Below are positions 33,786 through 43,500 of a stretch of DNA of 64,000 nt, piece by piece. The notes under the pieces are model-generated. The model searched no databases and was not told where the DNA came from. It worked only from the letters and a program-made list of their open reading frames with translations. This DNA comes from an uncultured Bacteroidota bacterium (GTDB taxonomy: Bacteria; Bacteroidota; Bacteroidia; Bacteroidales; P3): positions 1 to 64,000 of the forward strand of contig CACYSB010000010.1 of the NCBI GenBank assembly GCA_902777005.1. The letters are read 5' to 3'. Position 1 is the first letter of the stretch, and each line of letters begins with the position of its first letter. The position numbers and the translations under genes are program-made.

Positions 33786-35635
33786 TAAGGAAGAAGGTTA
33801 TCGTTTATTATATTGTGGTTGTACTGCTGTATGATGGATTTCAGCAGGTTTAGGTTCTCGGGGGTGCCGCTCTCGTAGTCGCCCATGATGACTGTGATGT
33901 CGTGTTGTGCGGGGTCCTGCGGGTTGTTGCTGACGAGGCAGTGATAGCCGTTGGCGTAGTAGACGTAATGGCCTTGCGGCTGGCGCAGTGCGGAATTGCC
34001 AAAAGCGACGATGGTGTCGGGTAGGCCGAGCATGTCCACAAGGGTGGGGTAGAGGTCGGTCTGCTGCATGATGCGGCTGTTGCGCACGGCAGTGTCGGCG
34101 GCGGGGTCGAAGAATATCATGGGTATGCGGTACCAGCCGTCGTAGTCGTTGTATTCGCGCGTGAGGCCGTGGCCGCTGTGGTCACCGCAGATGATGAAGA
34201 GGGTGTTGTCGTACCACGGCTTCTGCTTGGCGGTTTCAAAGAATGCGCGCAGGGCGTTGTCGGTGTATTCTACGCATTTGAGTATCGGGTGGCGGCCTTC
34301 GGTGAAAGTGCCTTTGTACTGTTCAGGCATGGGGAAGGGGTGGTGCGAGGTGACGGTGAAGACGGTGGCCAGGAAAGGCTCGCGGTAGGAGCCAATGCAT
34401 TCGGCAGTGAACTGCAGGAATGGCTCGTCGAAGATGCCCCAGACGCCGTCGTAGTCGCTGTTGCCGGGCTTCCAGGCATTGTATTCATTCATGCCGAGGT
34501 AATCATCATAGCCCAGTTTGCTGCAGGTGACGTCGAAGTCCATGACTCCGTTGTAGGAACCGTGCAGGAAGGCTGTGTGGTAGCCGTTGCGGCGCAGTGT
34601 CTCGGGCAGGCCTGTGTAGTTGTCGCGCTCGCCGTAGCATGAGCTGGCGAAGGGATGGCTCATGAGGTTGGGAATGCCGGCGTTGATAGCCATGATGCCC
34701 TCGATGCTCTTCTTGCCATTGGAGCGTCCGTCGTACAGGGTGCTGTGTGCAGCGAGTGAGTCGAGGAAAGGTGTGCGGGTGTCGGCGTCGGACTGAGTGT
34801 TGTAGCAGCCCATGAACTCCTGACCCAGGCTCTCCACGATGATGAGGACAATGTTCTTATGGGTGGCAGAGTCGCTGAGTGACGCGTTTCCGTAGTGGAG
34901 GCAAGGAGCGAGCTTGGCGGCTTCCTCCATGGGCATATAGTTCACCTCCTCGAGGTCGGGGGTGAAGAGTGTGCGGAGAATGTTGTAGCTGTCGTTGCTG
35001 ACGAGGGCTGTGTTCTTTGGCTGCACATAGCGTACGGCGTCGGTGGGCTTCAGGGCATGGACCACACCACCGCGCAGGCATAGTGCGAGCAGCAGCACGG
35101 AGAGCAAGAGACGCCAGTCGGCGCGGGCTTTGTCAGGTGCCTCATAGCGGCCTATACGTTTATTTAAGAAGAGGAACAACAGGGCGATGACCAGAGGACA
35201 AACCCATACGAACCAGTAGTCGACGGCGAAGTGTGGCACCAGAGAGCACATTTGGCCGCTGATGCCGAGGTAGGAGAATATCTCGTCGGAGAGCAGGCGG
35301 TAGGTGTACTGGTAGTAGGCAGAGTTGCATCCGCGCGGTATTATCATCAGTAGCACGGCGGCTATGTAAAACACTTCGACGAGAATACGGTACCAGCGAC
35401 GGTTGCGTGCCTGCAATGGCAACAGCATCAGTATGATATAGGGAAGCAGGAAAGCGGCCACTGTGGCAAGCCCGAAATGCAGGTTGCCTAGCAACAATCC
35501 GGCCCATTCGCGTGTGCCGTCGAGATGGAAGATGCGCAGGTTGCATAGGTGGAATGCTACCTGTGCGGCCACGAGGGCGCCGAATGCAAGCAGCACTTTT
35601 TGCAGTAGGTGGGTGTATATGTCCTTATTCTTCAT
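33785..35635 (-). CDS. LTA synthase-family phosphotransferase (membrane sulfatase-like)
   Basis: A 616-aa protein with about five N-terminal transmembrane helices (residues about 10-210) and an extracytoplasmic alkaline-phosphatase-superfamily domain. Metal-site segments are IVLIIVESLGQEFMG and FIICGDHSGHG. The nucleophile is expected in NGKKSIEGIMAI. The family transfers phosphoglycerol or phosphoethanolamine from phospholipid to an acceptor and leaves diacylglycerol. The acceptor here is unknown. It lies between a GldB-like lipoprotein gene (9-bp gap) and a lipid-kinase gene (1-bp overlap). Confidence 0.9.
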   Translation of the reverse strand: MKNKDIYTHLLQKVLLAFGALVAAQVAFHLCNLRIFHLDGTREWAGLLLGNLHFGLATVAAFLLPYIILMLLPLQARNRRWYRILVEVFYIAAVLLMIIPRGCNSAYYQYTYRLLSDEIFSYLGISGQMCSLVPHFAVDYWFVWVCPLVIALLFLFLNKRIGRYEAPDKARADWRLLLSVLLLALCLRGGVVHALKPTDAVRYVQPKNTALVSNDSYNILRTLFTPDLEEVNYMPMEEAAKLAPCLHYGNASLSDSATHKNIVLIIVESLGQEFMGCYNTQSDADTRTPFLDSLAAHSTLYDGRSNGKKSIEGIMAINAGIPNLMSHPFASSCYGERDNYTGLPETLRRNGYHTAFLHGSYNGVMDFDVTCSKLGYDDYLGMNEYNAWKPGNSDYDGVWGIFDEPFLQFTAECIGSYREPFLATVFTVTSHHPFPMPEQYKGTFTEGRHPILKCVEYTDNALRAFFETAKQKPWYDNTLFIICGDHSGHGLTREYNDYDGWYRIPMIFFDPAADTAVRNSRIMQQTDLYPTLVDMLGLPDTIVAFGNSALRQPQGHYVYYANGYHCLVSNNPQDPAQHDITVIMGDYESGTPENLNLLKSIIQQYNHNIINDNLLP

Positions 35636-35644
35636 TGTCAGTGA

Positions 35645-36622
35645 TTATGGACGCCAGCCGGAGGTGGTTAGTATCGCGCGGCTGTCGGTGTTGTCGAAGA
35701 GCTGTTGCATGGTGGCGCCGCTCTTCTTCATGTAGCGGTTCACAATCTGCAGCCCTATGTAGGCTGTGGTGCGTGGTGCCGACGACTGGCCAAAGGCGTT
35801 GGTGTGCGGTGCGTCGTCGATGATGTTGTGGAATTGCCCTATGTCGGTGGAATAAAGCAGTTTGTTTTGGATGAACCAACCCCATACCTGCTCGATGTTG
35901 TCTTTCATCCACGCCATTTGGTCGGCGGTGTAGCGCAGTAGGATGGTGTCGGCAATGCCAGGGATGGTTTGTTCTATAAAATAGAGTTTCTTGCCTTCAA
36001 TGATGGCGTAATCCAGTAGAGAGAGTTCGCCGTCATTGCTTTTGCACTGAAGGCCACCAAGCACATACATGCAGTCGGGAACAATGTATTCGTGTGAGAC
36101 GGAGCGCACAATGTATTGGGGCATGCCGAAGTACTGATATTTCTCCATCGCTCCTAATGCGTAATTATCCAGAACAACGCATAGGTCGCTACAGTTGCTG
36201 TATACGCGGAAGTTGTAATTGAAGTCTCCTGCGACCATGGTGTAGAAGCGTTCTACGTGTGGCATATCAGGGCAGAGCTTGTAGGCACGTGCCAGCGCAC
36301 GGCCCAGTTGGCGCTCTATGTCGGAAAAGTCATGGTAGAGGCTGTCGGTGATGTGGAAGATGTTGCGTGTCACAGGGTCTGAAACAAAATCCTGCGTCAT
36401 ATGCACAAATTCTGGCTCGTCGGGATAGAAGCTAATTAACTCGGTGGTATATTCTTCTTGGTGAGTCTTCATCGCTTCCGGCAATTGATTGGTTGGCGTG
36501 GTGAACAACAGTTGCTCGAGGCGGAGGAACTTCACCGCTTCACCTCTGTTGCAGCCGGTAAGCAGCAGTACGGTGGCACATACCGCTAATCGTAAACCGT
36601 AAACTGTAGACCGTAAACTCAT
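35645..36622 (-). CDS. GldB-like lipoprotein
   Basis: A 325-aa lipoprotein. The signal sequence ends in a lipobox (VLLLTGC). The mature protein has features of the gliding-motility-associated GldB family: FYPDEPEFVHMTQDFVSD, FRVYSNCSDLCVVLDNY, YFGMPQYIVRSVSHEYIVPD, IIEGKKLYFIEQTIPGIAD and WFIQNKLLYSTD. In non-gliding Bacteroidota its role is unclear. The first 14 codons are made almost entirely of heptamer repeats (GTAAACC type). It overlaps the GT90 gene by four bases. Confidence 0.75.
   Translation of the reverse strand: MSLRSTVYGLRLAVCATVLLLTGCNRGEAVKFLRLEQLLFTTPTNQLPEAMKTHQEEYTTELISFYPDEPEFVHMTQDFVSDPVTRNIFHITDSLYHDFSDIERQLGRALARAYKLCPDMPHVERFYTMVAGDFNYNFRVYSNCSDLCVVLDNYALGAMEKYQYFGMPQYIVRSVSHEYIVPDCMYVLGGLQCKSNDGELSLLDYAIIEGKKLYFIEQTIPGIADTILLRYTADQMAWMKDNIEQVWGWFIQNKLLYSTDIGQFHNIIDDAPHTNAFGQSSAPRTTAYIGLQIVNRYMKKSGATMQQLFDNTDSRAILTTSGWRP
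36592..36619 (-). repeat. Heptamer array at the start of the GldB-like gene
   Basis: Plus-strand order GTAAACC, GTAAACT, GTAGACC, GTAAACT, ending one base before the start codon. The array encodes the first part of the signal peptide (MSLRSTVYGLRL) and contains the stop codon of the preceding gene. Confidence 0.8.
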
Positions 36623-37599
36623 TGTCCTGTCATCTTAAAGTATTTCTGCATAACCAGCAGAGCTATGTAACGCTCGCGACGCCAGTCGCGGAACTGCTCT
36701 ACGTAGCGGTTGGCATTGGCTACAATGGCCTTCAGTTCGTCGATGTGATTGCTGTAATAGTCCATCTTCTCCTCGAGGTCGGCGAAGTCAGGACGTATCT
36801 CCACATAGTGCACACCCGGTTGCATACGTCCTTCCATGAACCAGGTCTCACAGGTGGGTTTGGGCATCACAGCCGCCGAGTGCGACGACATAATCCATTT
36901 GAGGTTTGATGCTACGTCGTTGCCTTCCAATGCCATGATGTAACGGTAGTGCAGGTGCTCATAGAAGGAGAGCATTGGTTTCATCTGGCTGGTATGCTTT
37001 CGGCTCTCGCTTGCGCCGGGGATGGTGTCGGCGGCATCCACACGCGGGTTGTTGGCATACATATGGCAGAAGAGGGCTCTGTTCTCGCGGGTGCCTATAT
37101 GGCCACGGAAGATGGCGCGGTCTTCTTTTTCTTCTGGTTGCAGGCTGTCATGGATGTAAACGAAATGGCGACAACGGTCGAGTTTCAGCAACACGCTGTT
37201 GGTATTGTCTATGCCTATGGCGCGGCTCTTCACCACTGTAGGTTCTGCTGGTATATCGCGTACGTCGCCGAAGAGGTAGTGCCACTTCAGTTCTGGGTCA
37301 AACCACTGCAGAGCTTCGCGGCTGTCATAGTAGTAGGTGCTAGGGTTGCCTTTGCGCTGCAATAGTCCTATAGGTTCGGCGTTGGCTCCGAGCACAATGG
37401 GCTCATGTAATTGGCAGTAATAGTCCACACGGCCGGCTATGTATTCGGCGTCGTATTTGGCGGCACAACGGCACAGCTCTGTATCAAGCCTTTTGCGGAA
37501 ACAGTTGTCTGGCAACATATCTCTAAAGGCGGCCTGCATATAGTAGGCCGCCTTGGAGTTCTTGCCGCTGTGTAGTTTATATTGTAGCGTGGTGTTCAC
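36619..37599 (-). CDS. CAP10/GT90 family glycosyltransferase (LpsA-like)
   Basis: A 326-aa cytoplasmic glycosyltransferase. The C-terminal half has the family signature: FYEHLHYRYIMALEGNDVAS, then LKWIMSSHSAAVMPKPTCET and WFMEGRMQPGVHYVEI. Relatives add glucose or xylose to proteins or lipopolysaccharide core. Donor and acceptor are unknown. The ATG follows the DUF349 gene stop with no gap, and its own stop overlaps the GldB-like start (ATGA). Confidence 0.85.
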   Translation of the reverse strand: MNTTLQYKLHSGKNSKAAYYMQAAFRDMLPDNCFRKRLDTELCRCAAKYDAEYIAGRVDYYCQLHEPIVLGANAEPIGLLQRKGNPSTYYYDSREALQWFDPELKWHYLFGDVRDIPAEPTVVKSRAIGIDNTNSVLLKLDRCRHFVYIHDSLQPEEKEDRAIFRGHIGTRENRALFCHMYANNPRVDAADTIPGASESRKHTSQMKPMLSFYEHLHYRYIMALEGNDVASNLKWIMSSHSAAVMPKPTCETWFMEGRMQPGVHYVEIRPDFADLEEKMDYYSNHIDELKAIVANANRYVEQFRDWRRERYIALLVMQKYFKMTGQ

Positions 37600-39597
37600 C
37601 TATTCCTCTTTCTTTTCTGCTTCTTCGGTTTCTTTGAGGATACGGAGCTTGGCCTGCAGCAAGGCTATCTGCTGACGTGCACCTTGCATCTTCTTCTCAA
37701 ACTCGGCTTTCAGCAGGTCGGCCTGCTTGCTTGAGGCGAGGAAGCCCAGGTTGTTCTCCCACAACGATAGGTCGTTGCGCAGCTTCTCTATCTTCTCCAT
37801 CAACTCTTGACGCTCACCCATGACGAACTTCTTGGCGTCACCGCCGATGTTGTGCAGACGCTCGCGATAGGCGGTCTCTTCGGCTTCACGGGCCGATATC
37901 TTGAGACGCTCGAATATGGCGTCAATTTCGCTGCGGAAGGCTTTATGCAGACGCTCCTTGTCGGCCATAGGCACATAGCCGGCTTCAGCCCAGCGGCGCT
38001 GGAAGTCCTTGATGACCTCGATGTTCTCTTCGCGGTTGTCACCAAAAGTATGGGCTTTAAGCTCAGCAATGATGGCTTCTTTCTTGGCAAGGTTCTCGGC
38101 CTCAGAGGTGCGGCGCTCCTTGAAGAATTCGCCTTTCTTGGCGAAGAACTCGTCGCAGGCGGCACGGAAACGCTGCCATATCTTGTCACTGACTTTGCGA
38201 CTGGTGGCACCGGTCTCTTTCCACTCTTTCTGCAGCTCGAGCAGTTCATCTGTGGCTTTCTTCCAGTCTTCGCGTTTGGCGATGGCTTCAGCTTTAAGGC
38301 AGAGCTCAACTTTCTTCTGGTAGTTGGCGCTCTGTTCGTCGCGTATGGCACCGAAGTGCTCCTTCTTGGCGTCGTAGTGGCGGTCGATGATGCCCTTGAA
38401 TTTGGCCCAAATCTCTTCGTTCACTTCACGTGGCACAGGACCTATGGTTTTCCATACCTTTAGCAGCTCGTCGAGGGCTGCGGTGAGGTCATTCCATTCC
38501 TTGGTGGTCTGGGGCTGTGTGGCGGTGAGTTCCTCGGCTTTGTCTATCAGTGCCTGCTTGGCTAGCAGGTTGTTGTCCATCTCTTCCTTGCGTTGGTCGT
38601 AGTATTCGCGGCGACGTTGGTCAATCTGGTTGGCGGCGGCGCTGAAACGCTGCCATATCTCCTCGTTTTGCTCGGCGGGTACGGGACCAACCTCTTTCCA
38701 GCGTGCGCGGAGGTCTTGCAGGGCTTTGAAGGCTTTGGTGACGGAAGGCTCTACGATGAGTTCCTCGGCTTTCTCGCACAACTCTATTTTCTGCTCCAAA
38801 TTCTTCTTCTGGTCCAAAGCACGGAGCTCGCGGTTTATCTTAAGTTTGTTGAAGAATTGTTCTATCTGGAAATGGTAGCTCTGCCACAGGTTGTTCATCT
38901 CTTCGCGAGGTACTTCACCAATGGCTTTCCAGCGTTCCTGTATATCGTTGAAGCGGTCCATGGCTTGTTTCACCTGCTCTTCACCGCTGTCGGCGAGTGT
39001 TCGCATTTCCTCGATGAGGGCCTGCTTGGCTTCGAGGTTCTTTTTCTTCTGTGCCTCCATGGCGTCATGGTGCTGCTGGCGCAAGGTGCGGTAGCGGGCA
39101 TAGAGTTTACGGAATTCCTCAAACACTTCGTCTACTGATGCGGCAGGCTGTTCGGCAGGCTGCTCCGTTGCAGGTTGTTCTTCACCTTCTGCAGCAGGCT
39201 GTTCTGTGGGCTGTTCTGTCACTGTTGACGGCTGTTCGGCAACTTGCTGTTGCAAGGCAGCAGTCAGTTCGCTGAAGCGGTTGCGGATGTCGGTTACGCG
39301 GCTGCGTATGGCTGTGATGTCTTCATCAAGGAGGTTTCGCATGGCATCAACGAGCTGTTCGCGGGTGTAGTTGCTGTAGTCTACTTGAGGTTCAGAAGGC
39401 TTTTCTTCTGGCTTTTCCTCGGTCTTCTGCGATTCTGGCTCTGCTGTTGGCTCGCTTGGTTGAGTCTCAGGCTCGGCTGTGGCCTCAACGGAGGCTACTT
39501 CGTTGTTTTCTGTTTCGGCCACGGCGATGGGCTCGGTGGTGGCGGCGTTCTCGAGATTCTGTTCCAGAGTCTCGTTGTTGTGGGTAATTTCTTCCAT
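37600..39597 (-). CDS. DUF349 repeat protein, coiled coil
   Basis: A 665-aa, highly charged, mostly helical protein. The N-terminal 150 residues are low-complexity (Glu, Pro, Thr, Gln). The rest has about five DUF349 units, each with a pattern like RWKAIGEVPREEMNNLWQSY, RWKEVGPVPAEQNEEIWQRF and VWKTIGPVPREVNEEIWAKF, spaced about 70-80 residues. No signal peptide, so cytoplasmic. The molecular function of DUF349 is unknown. It is the first gene of the operon that runs to 32551. Confidence 0.88.
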   Translation of the reverse strand: MEEITHNNETLEQNLENAATTEPIAVAETENNEVASVEATAEPETQPSEPTAEPESQKTEEKPEEKPSEPQVDYSNYTREQLVDAMRNLLDEDITAIRSRVTDIRNRFSELTAALQQQVAEQPSTVTEQPTEQPAAEGEEQPATEQPAEQPAASVDEVFEEFRKLYARYRTLRQQHHDAMEAQKKKNLEAKQALIEEMRTLADSGEEQVKQAMDRFNDIQERWKAIGEVPREEMNNLWQSYHFQIEQFFNKLKINRELRALDQKKNLEQKIELCEKAEELIVEPSVTKAFKALQDLRARWKEVGPVPAEQNEEIWQRFSAAANQIDQRRREYYDQRKEEMDNNLLAKQALIDKAEELTATQPQTTKEWNDLTAALDELLKVWKTIGPVPREVNEEIWAKFKGIIDRHYDAKKEHFGAIRDEQSANYQKKVELCLKAEAIAKREDWKKATDELLELQKEWKETGATSRKVSDKIWQRFRAACDEFFAKKGEFFKERRTSEAENLAKKEAIIAELKAHTFGDNREENIEVIKDFQRRWAEAGYVPMADKERLHKAFRSEIDAIFERLKISAREAEETAYRERLHNIGGDAKKFVMGERQELMEKIEKLRNDLSLWENNLGFLASSKQADLLKAEFEKKMQGARQQIALLQAKLRILKETEEAEKKEE

Positions 39598-39632
39598 TTC
39601 AGAAGTGTTTTTTGTTTTAGTATTACTGTCGC

Positions 39633-39660
39633 TAACTGTTAACTGTTAACTGTTAACCGA
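39633..39660 (+). repeat. Heptamer array (TAACTGT) upstream of the DUF349 gene
   Basis: Three exact TAACTGT units and TAACCGA. It sits 36 bp upstream of the minus-strand DUF349 start in a 163-bp gap that otherwise holds only AT-rich sequence. Confidence 0.85.
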
Positions 39661-39760
39661 TAGTCATACAGGTTGTTAATTTGTTTTGCTACACGTGGTG
39701 TAGACTGCAAATATAATATTTTTATTTGAATCCTCAATAAAAAAAACGCGCGTGTGACTT

Positions 39761-40564
39761 TTAATCGCAGAGGATGTATAAGTCATCGCGAGGGTTGAGG
39801 AATAGGATGGGGGTGTGCGATGGGTGGGTGAGGAGGAGTCGGTCGGGAGTGCCAAATATCCAGTCGAGTGGATCCGTGGCGCGAGGGTCGGTGGCACGCG
39901 CTATTAGAATGTCGGGTTGCAGGATGTCGATAGCCTGCAAATCAGGATTGCTCCTTAAGTTATTACCTTTGACAGGTAACCGTTTGCTTCTGTATGTGAT
40001 GCCGAGCGGGGGAAACACTTTGTCGATGTAGCGGATGTTATTGGATTGGAGTTCGCGGAGGCCGGCATCGCGATATTGAGGTGTGGCTATTGTGAGTTCT
40101 GCACCAAGGAAGCGAGCCAGATAGGAGGCCCAAATGAGTTTCTCCTTGCTTTCACGGTGGTAGTCTACGGTAAGTGCTGCATTGATTGGTGAGTAGTGAG
40201 TGAGTTCTGCATTAACGACAAGGTATGCTATCTTGCATTTGCGGAAGGTGCGGAGCAGTGTGTGGGCATTGGCGATTGATGTGCGCGGGGCTGAGGAGTC
40301 GACTGCCGTGACTGCGAGGACGGCATTGAAGGCTGTGGGGAGCCCCTCAATGGCTGTGACCCAGTCGCCGCTCATGGCGACGTATGGTATGCCGAAGTCT
40401 TTTATCCATTCTGCCTTTTCTTTCCTGCTTACATTTAGGAGCATCAGTTGTTTGTCTCGCAGTCGCTCAGCGAAATACCGTGCGGCGGCAATGACGGAGG
40501 GGGCTGTCTCGGGACTTTCCACGCAGGCGACGACAAACTGGTCTCCTTTCTTAAGGTGTTGCAT
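39761..40564 (-). CDS. Universal stress protein-like protein
   Basis: A 267-aa protein from the ATG at 40564 (MQHLKKGDQFVVACVESPET). The longer open frame overlaps the upstream gene and is not protein-like. The strand-helix pattern VVACVESPETAPSVIAAARY followed by QLMLLNV resembles the USP fold, with a likely second, degenerate domain (LIWASYLARFLGAELTIATP). I do not see the full ATP-binding GxxGxxxxS motif. Assignment is by fold pattern only. It follows the T9SS cargo gene by 5 bp. Confidence 0.6.
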   Translation of the reverse strand: MQHLKKGDQFVVACVESPETAPSVIAAARYFAERLRDKQLMLLNVSRKEKAEWIKDFGIPYVAMSGDWVTAIEGLPTAFNAVLAVTAVDSSAPRTSIANAHTLLRTFRKCKIAYLVVNAELTHYSPINAALTVDYHRESKEKLIWASYLARFLGAELTIATPQYRDAGLRELQSNNIRYIDKVFPPLGITYRSKRLPVKGNNLRSNPDLQAIDILQPDILIARATDPRATDPLDWIFGTPDRLLLTHPSHTPILFLNPRDDLYILCD

Positions 40565-40569
40565 AGTGG

Positions 40570-43500
40570 CTATCGTATGAGTGTTATGTCGCCTTTGAGG
40601 TCGTTGGTGTGGCCACCGGGGCAGGCTATGTGGCAGGTGTAGGTGTAGACACCGGCGGGACATGGCGTGCCACGGTAAGTGCCGTCCCAGCACTGGGTGA
40701 CATCATAGCTCCTGTATACGGCTTCTCCCCATCGGTTGAAGATGGTGATGCTGAACTCGACAATCTGTTCTGTGTTGAAGCACACTGCATCGTTCACTCC
40801 GTCGGCGTTGGGTGTGAATGCATTGGGAATGGTGAAGAGTGGAGCTCCGCAGATTACGGGGATGCTCCGTACTTTGACAGTGGAGGTCTTGGTGCAGCCG
40901 CCCGAGCTGGCTGTGACGGTATATATTGTGACGCTGTCCACGGGCGTCACTACGGGATCTGCCATATCGGGTTGCTCTATCGTTGAGACCGGGCTCCAAG
41001 TGTAGGAGGCTGAATAGCCGTTGCCGACGGCGGCGTGCAAGGTTGTGCTCTCGTCGTCCCACACTACAGTGTCGTCGGCCCATGCGCGTAGGCTGTCGAG
41101 GGTATGGTTGCGGGTGATTTCACTGGTGTCGGTCAACGGACAGCCGTCAGGGGCTGTCATAGTGGTTATGTATGTCCCTGGGCATAGGCCTGTGCGCAGT
41201 GTATCGGCTGGTTGCGTCTCGGGGATGTCATAGCCGATGCATCGTATGTATATTGAGCCCAGGCAGCTGTCATCGCAGAGCGGAGCCGACAATTGCTTGG
41301 TGTATGGCGGTACGCTTTTGTTGTTGAGCCGTATCGGCTTGGCATATTCACAGCCGTATCCGCTGACGGTGAGGATGTAGGCAGTTTCCGGTGCTAAACT
41401 GTCGAAGGTGACGGTGGTGTCGGTGGTTGTGATGGGCAGAAGGGGTACCGATGATATTGTCAATGAGTCTATGTCTACCCCTGTGTCAAGTATCAGGGTG
41501 ACTTGTCCGTCCACACTGTCGCGGCAGGATACACCTGTGATGAGCTCGCGATCAATGAGGTTGATGACATTTACGATAAAGGTGTCTGTCTGTGTGCATC
41601 CGGTTGTCTCCGTGCGCAGCACGTAGGTGCCGGCGTTTCCGACGGTGGGGTTTGATATGCCGGGGTTGTCTACGCCAGGGGTAAGCCATGTATAGCTGGC
41701 GCCTGGAGTGGGCGGCAGGCCTATGGCGACATGTTCGCCGTTGCAGGCTAAGAAGAGGGGATGAGTGACGCCAGCGTCGGGGTCAAGGACGACGAGTGTG
41801 CTCCTCTGGGTGTCTGCTTCGGAGCAGCCGCCGGGTAATGAAGCGACGAGGGTGACGGTGTAGGTGCCGGGAGCGGTATAGGTATGCGTAGGGTTAGTGG
41901 CTGTCGAAGTGGTACCGTCGCCAAAGTCCCAATGCAACGTTCCTCGACCGGTACTGTGGAATGTGAGGGTATAAGGCGCGCAACCCGCCTGCGGGGGTAT
42001 GAACTCGGCTACGGGGAAGTCGTCGGTGACATTGAAGCGGAAGATGGCGTTGTTGCAGTTGGACGAGCGGTTGGTGTCGCTCCAGGCTCCTGCTGTCGTG
42101 GGAAATCCCTGGGAGCGTGAGCAAGAGGCGCAGACGGACTGGTAGAGGGTGGCGAGGCGGTCGAAACGCGAGGTGCCGCCGTCTACGTGGTCAGAGCCGT
42201 GGTAGTTGTTGTCGCCACGTTGGTGGTATTCTCCGAAGAATGTGGCGTACTGGAGGCTGTTAGCGTCGGCGTCGAGGGAGATGATATAGAAGTCCTGTCC
42301 GTCGGTGCTGTCGGCATAAGCGTCAGGTGTTGTCTCCATCCACATGGTGCCTTCTGTATACCACTGCACGCCGTTGTACCCCACGAAGTCGCGTCCCCAG
42401 CCAGCGGCATAGACACGGTTGCAGATGTCGGCGGCGAAGGCAGTGGGGGAGAGGTTGATGCGCCCTGGGGTGCCGAAGACGGTACTCCAGCGACGCTGCG
42501 CAAGACTGGGTGACAGGCGCATCATGAGCATTCCAGAACCCGGTACACCGTATCCGGCATTGTGTATCATGGTTGAGCCCGAGGCTTTCGTTTGGCCGAA
42601 GATGAAGGTCTCACCGTGGTTGCCCACGCGTACGAAATAGGCTTGGTCATAGTCTTCGGAACCAATATATGTGGAGGCTATAAGGCTGCCGTTGACGCTC
42701 GAGAGTATGCTGACGAAGCCGTCGGCGGTGCCACCTCCGTATGTTGTCTGTAGGACACCTGCAGTGGTGGGGAATATCTGGCTGTTGGTACCGCCGCAAA
42801 CGACGGGGTTCAGCGCCGTGTCGAGGTCGATGGAGTAGGCGGCATCGTCGCCCAATCCGCCGAGGTAGGTGCTCCACAGCAGGGTGTGCAGGTTATGATC
42901 CATCTTGAAGACTACGGCGTCTTGTTTGCTGGCATACACTGTCTGTGCAGCTCCTGCGGTGGTGGGAAAGTTGCGGCTCACCGTGGTGGTGGCTACATAG
43001 ACGTTACCGAAGGGGTCGGTGATGAGCTCGCCACGGGCACCGTCGCCGTAGTTGTGGTATAGCGAGTCGTTGCCCAGCATGATGATGCCATAGTTGGTGT
43101 TGTAGTACTTCTTGTAGTTGAGACCGTCGTTGCCGCTGCCACCGATGAACGTGGAGGCTTCAAGGCGTGAGCCGTCGGCACTGAAGCAGGAGACGAAGAT
43201 ATCGCTGCCGTTTGGGAACGCTATCGACGGGGCGTTTTCGTAGTTGACGTCGGTGCCACCGGCAAAGGTGCGGCTGTAGGCATCGGCGGTGGTGGGAAAG
43301 TTGTCGCTGCCTGTGGTACCGAGCACAAGGAGTTCGTCGAGGGCATTGACATATAAGCTGTGGGGCATGTCGGCCTGCGCACCGCCCAGATAGGTGGCAT
43401 ACAGACGCTGGCTGCCGGTGGAGTCGAACTTGAAGATGCCTATATCCGCAATGTCACCGGCACCGTTATAGCTTTCATCGTAGGCTCCGGGGGACACCGG

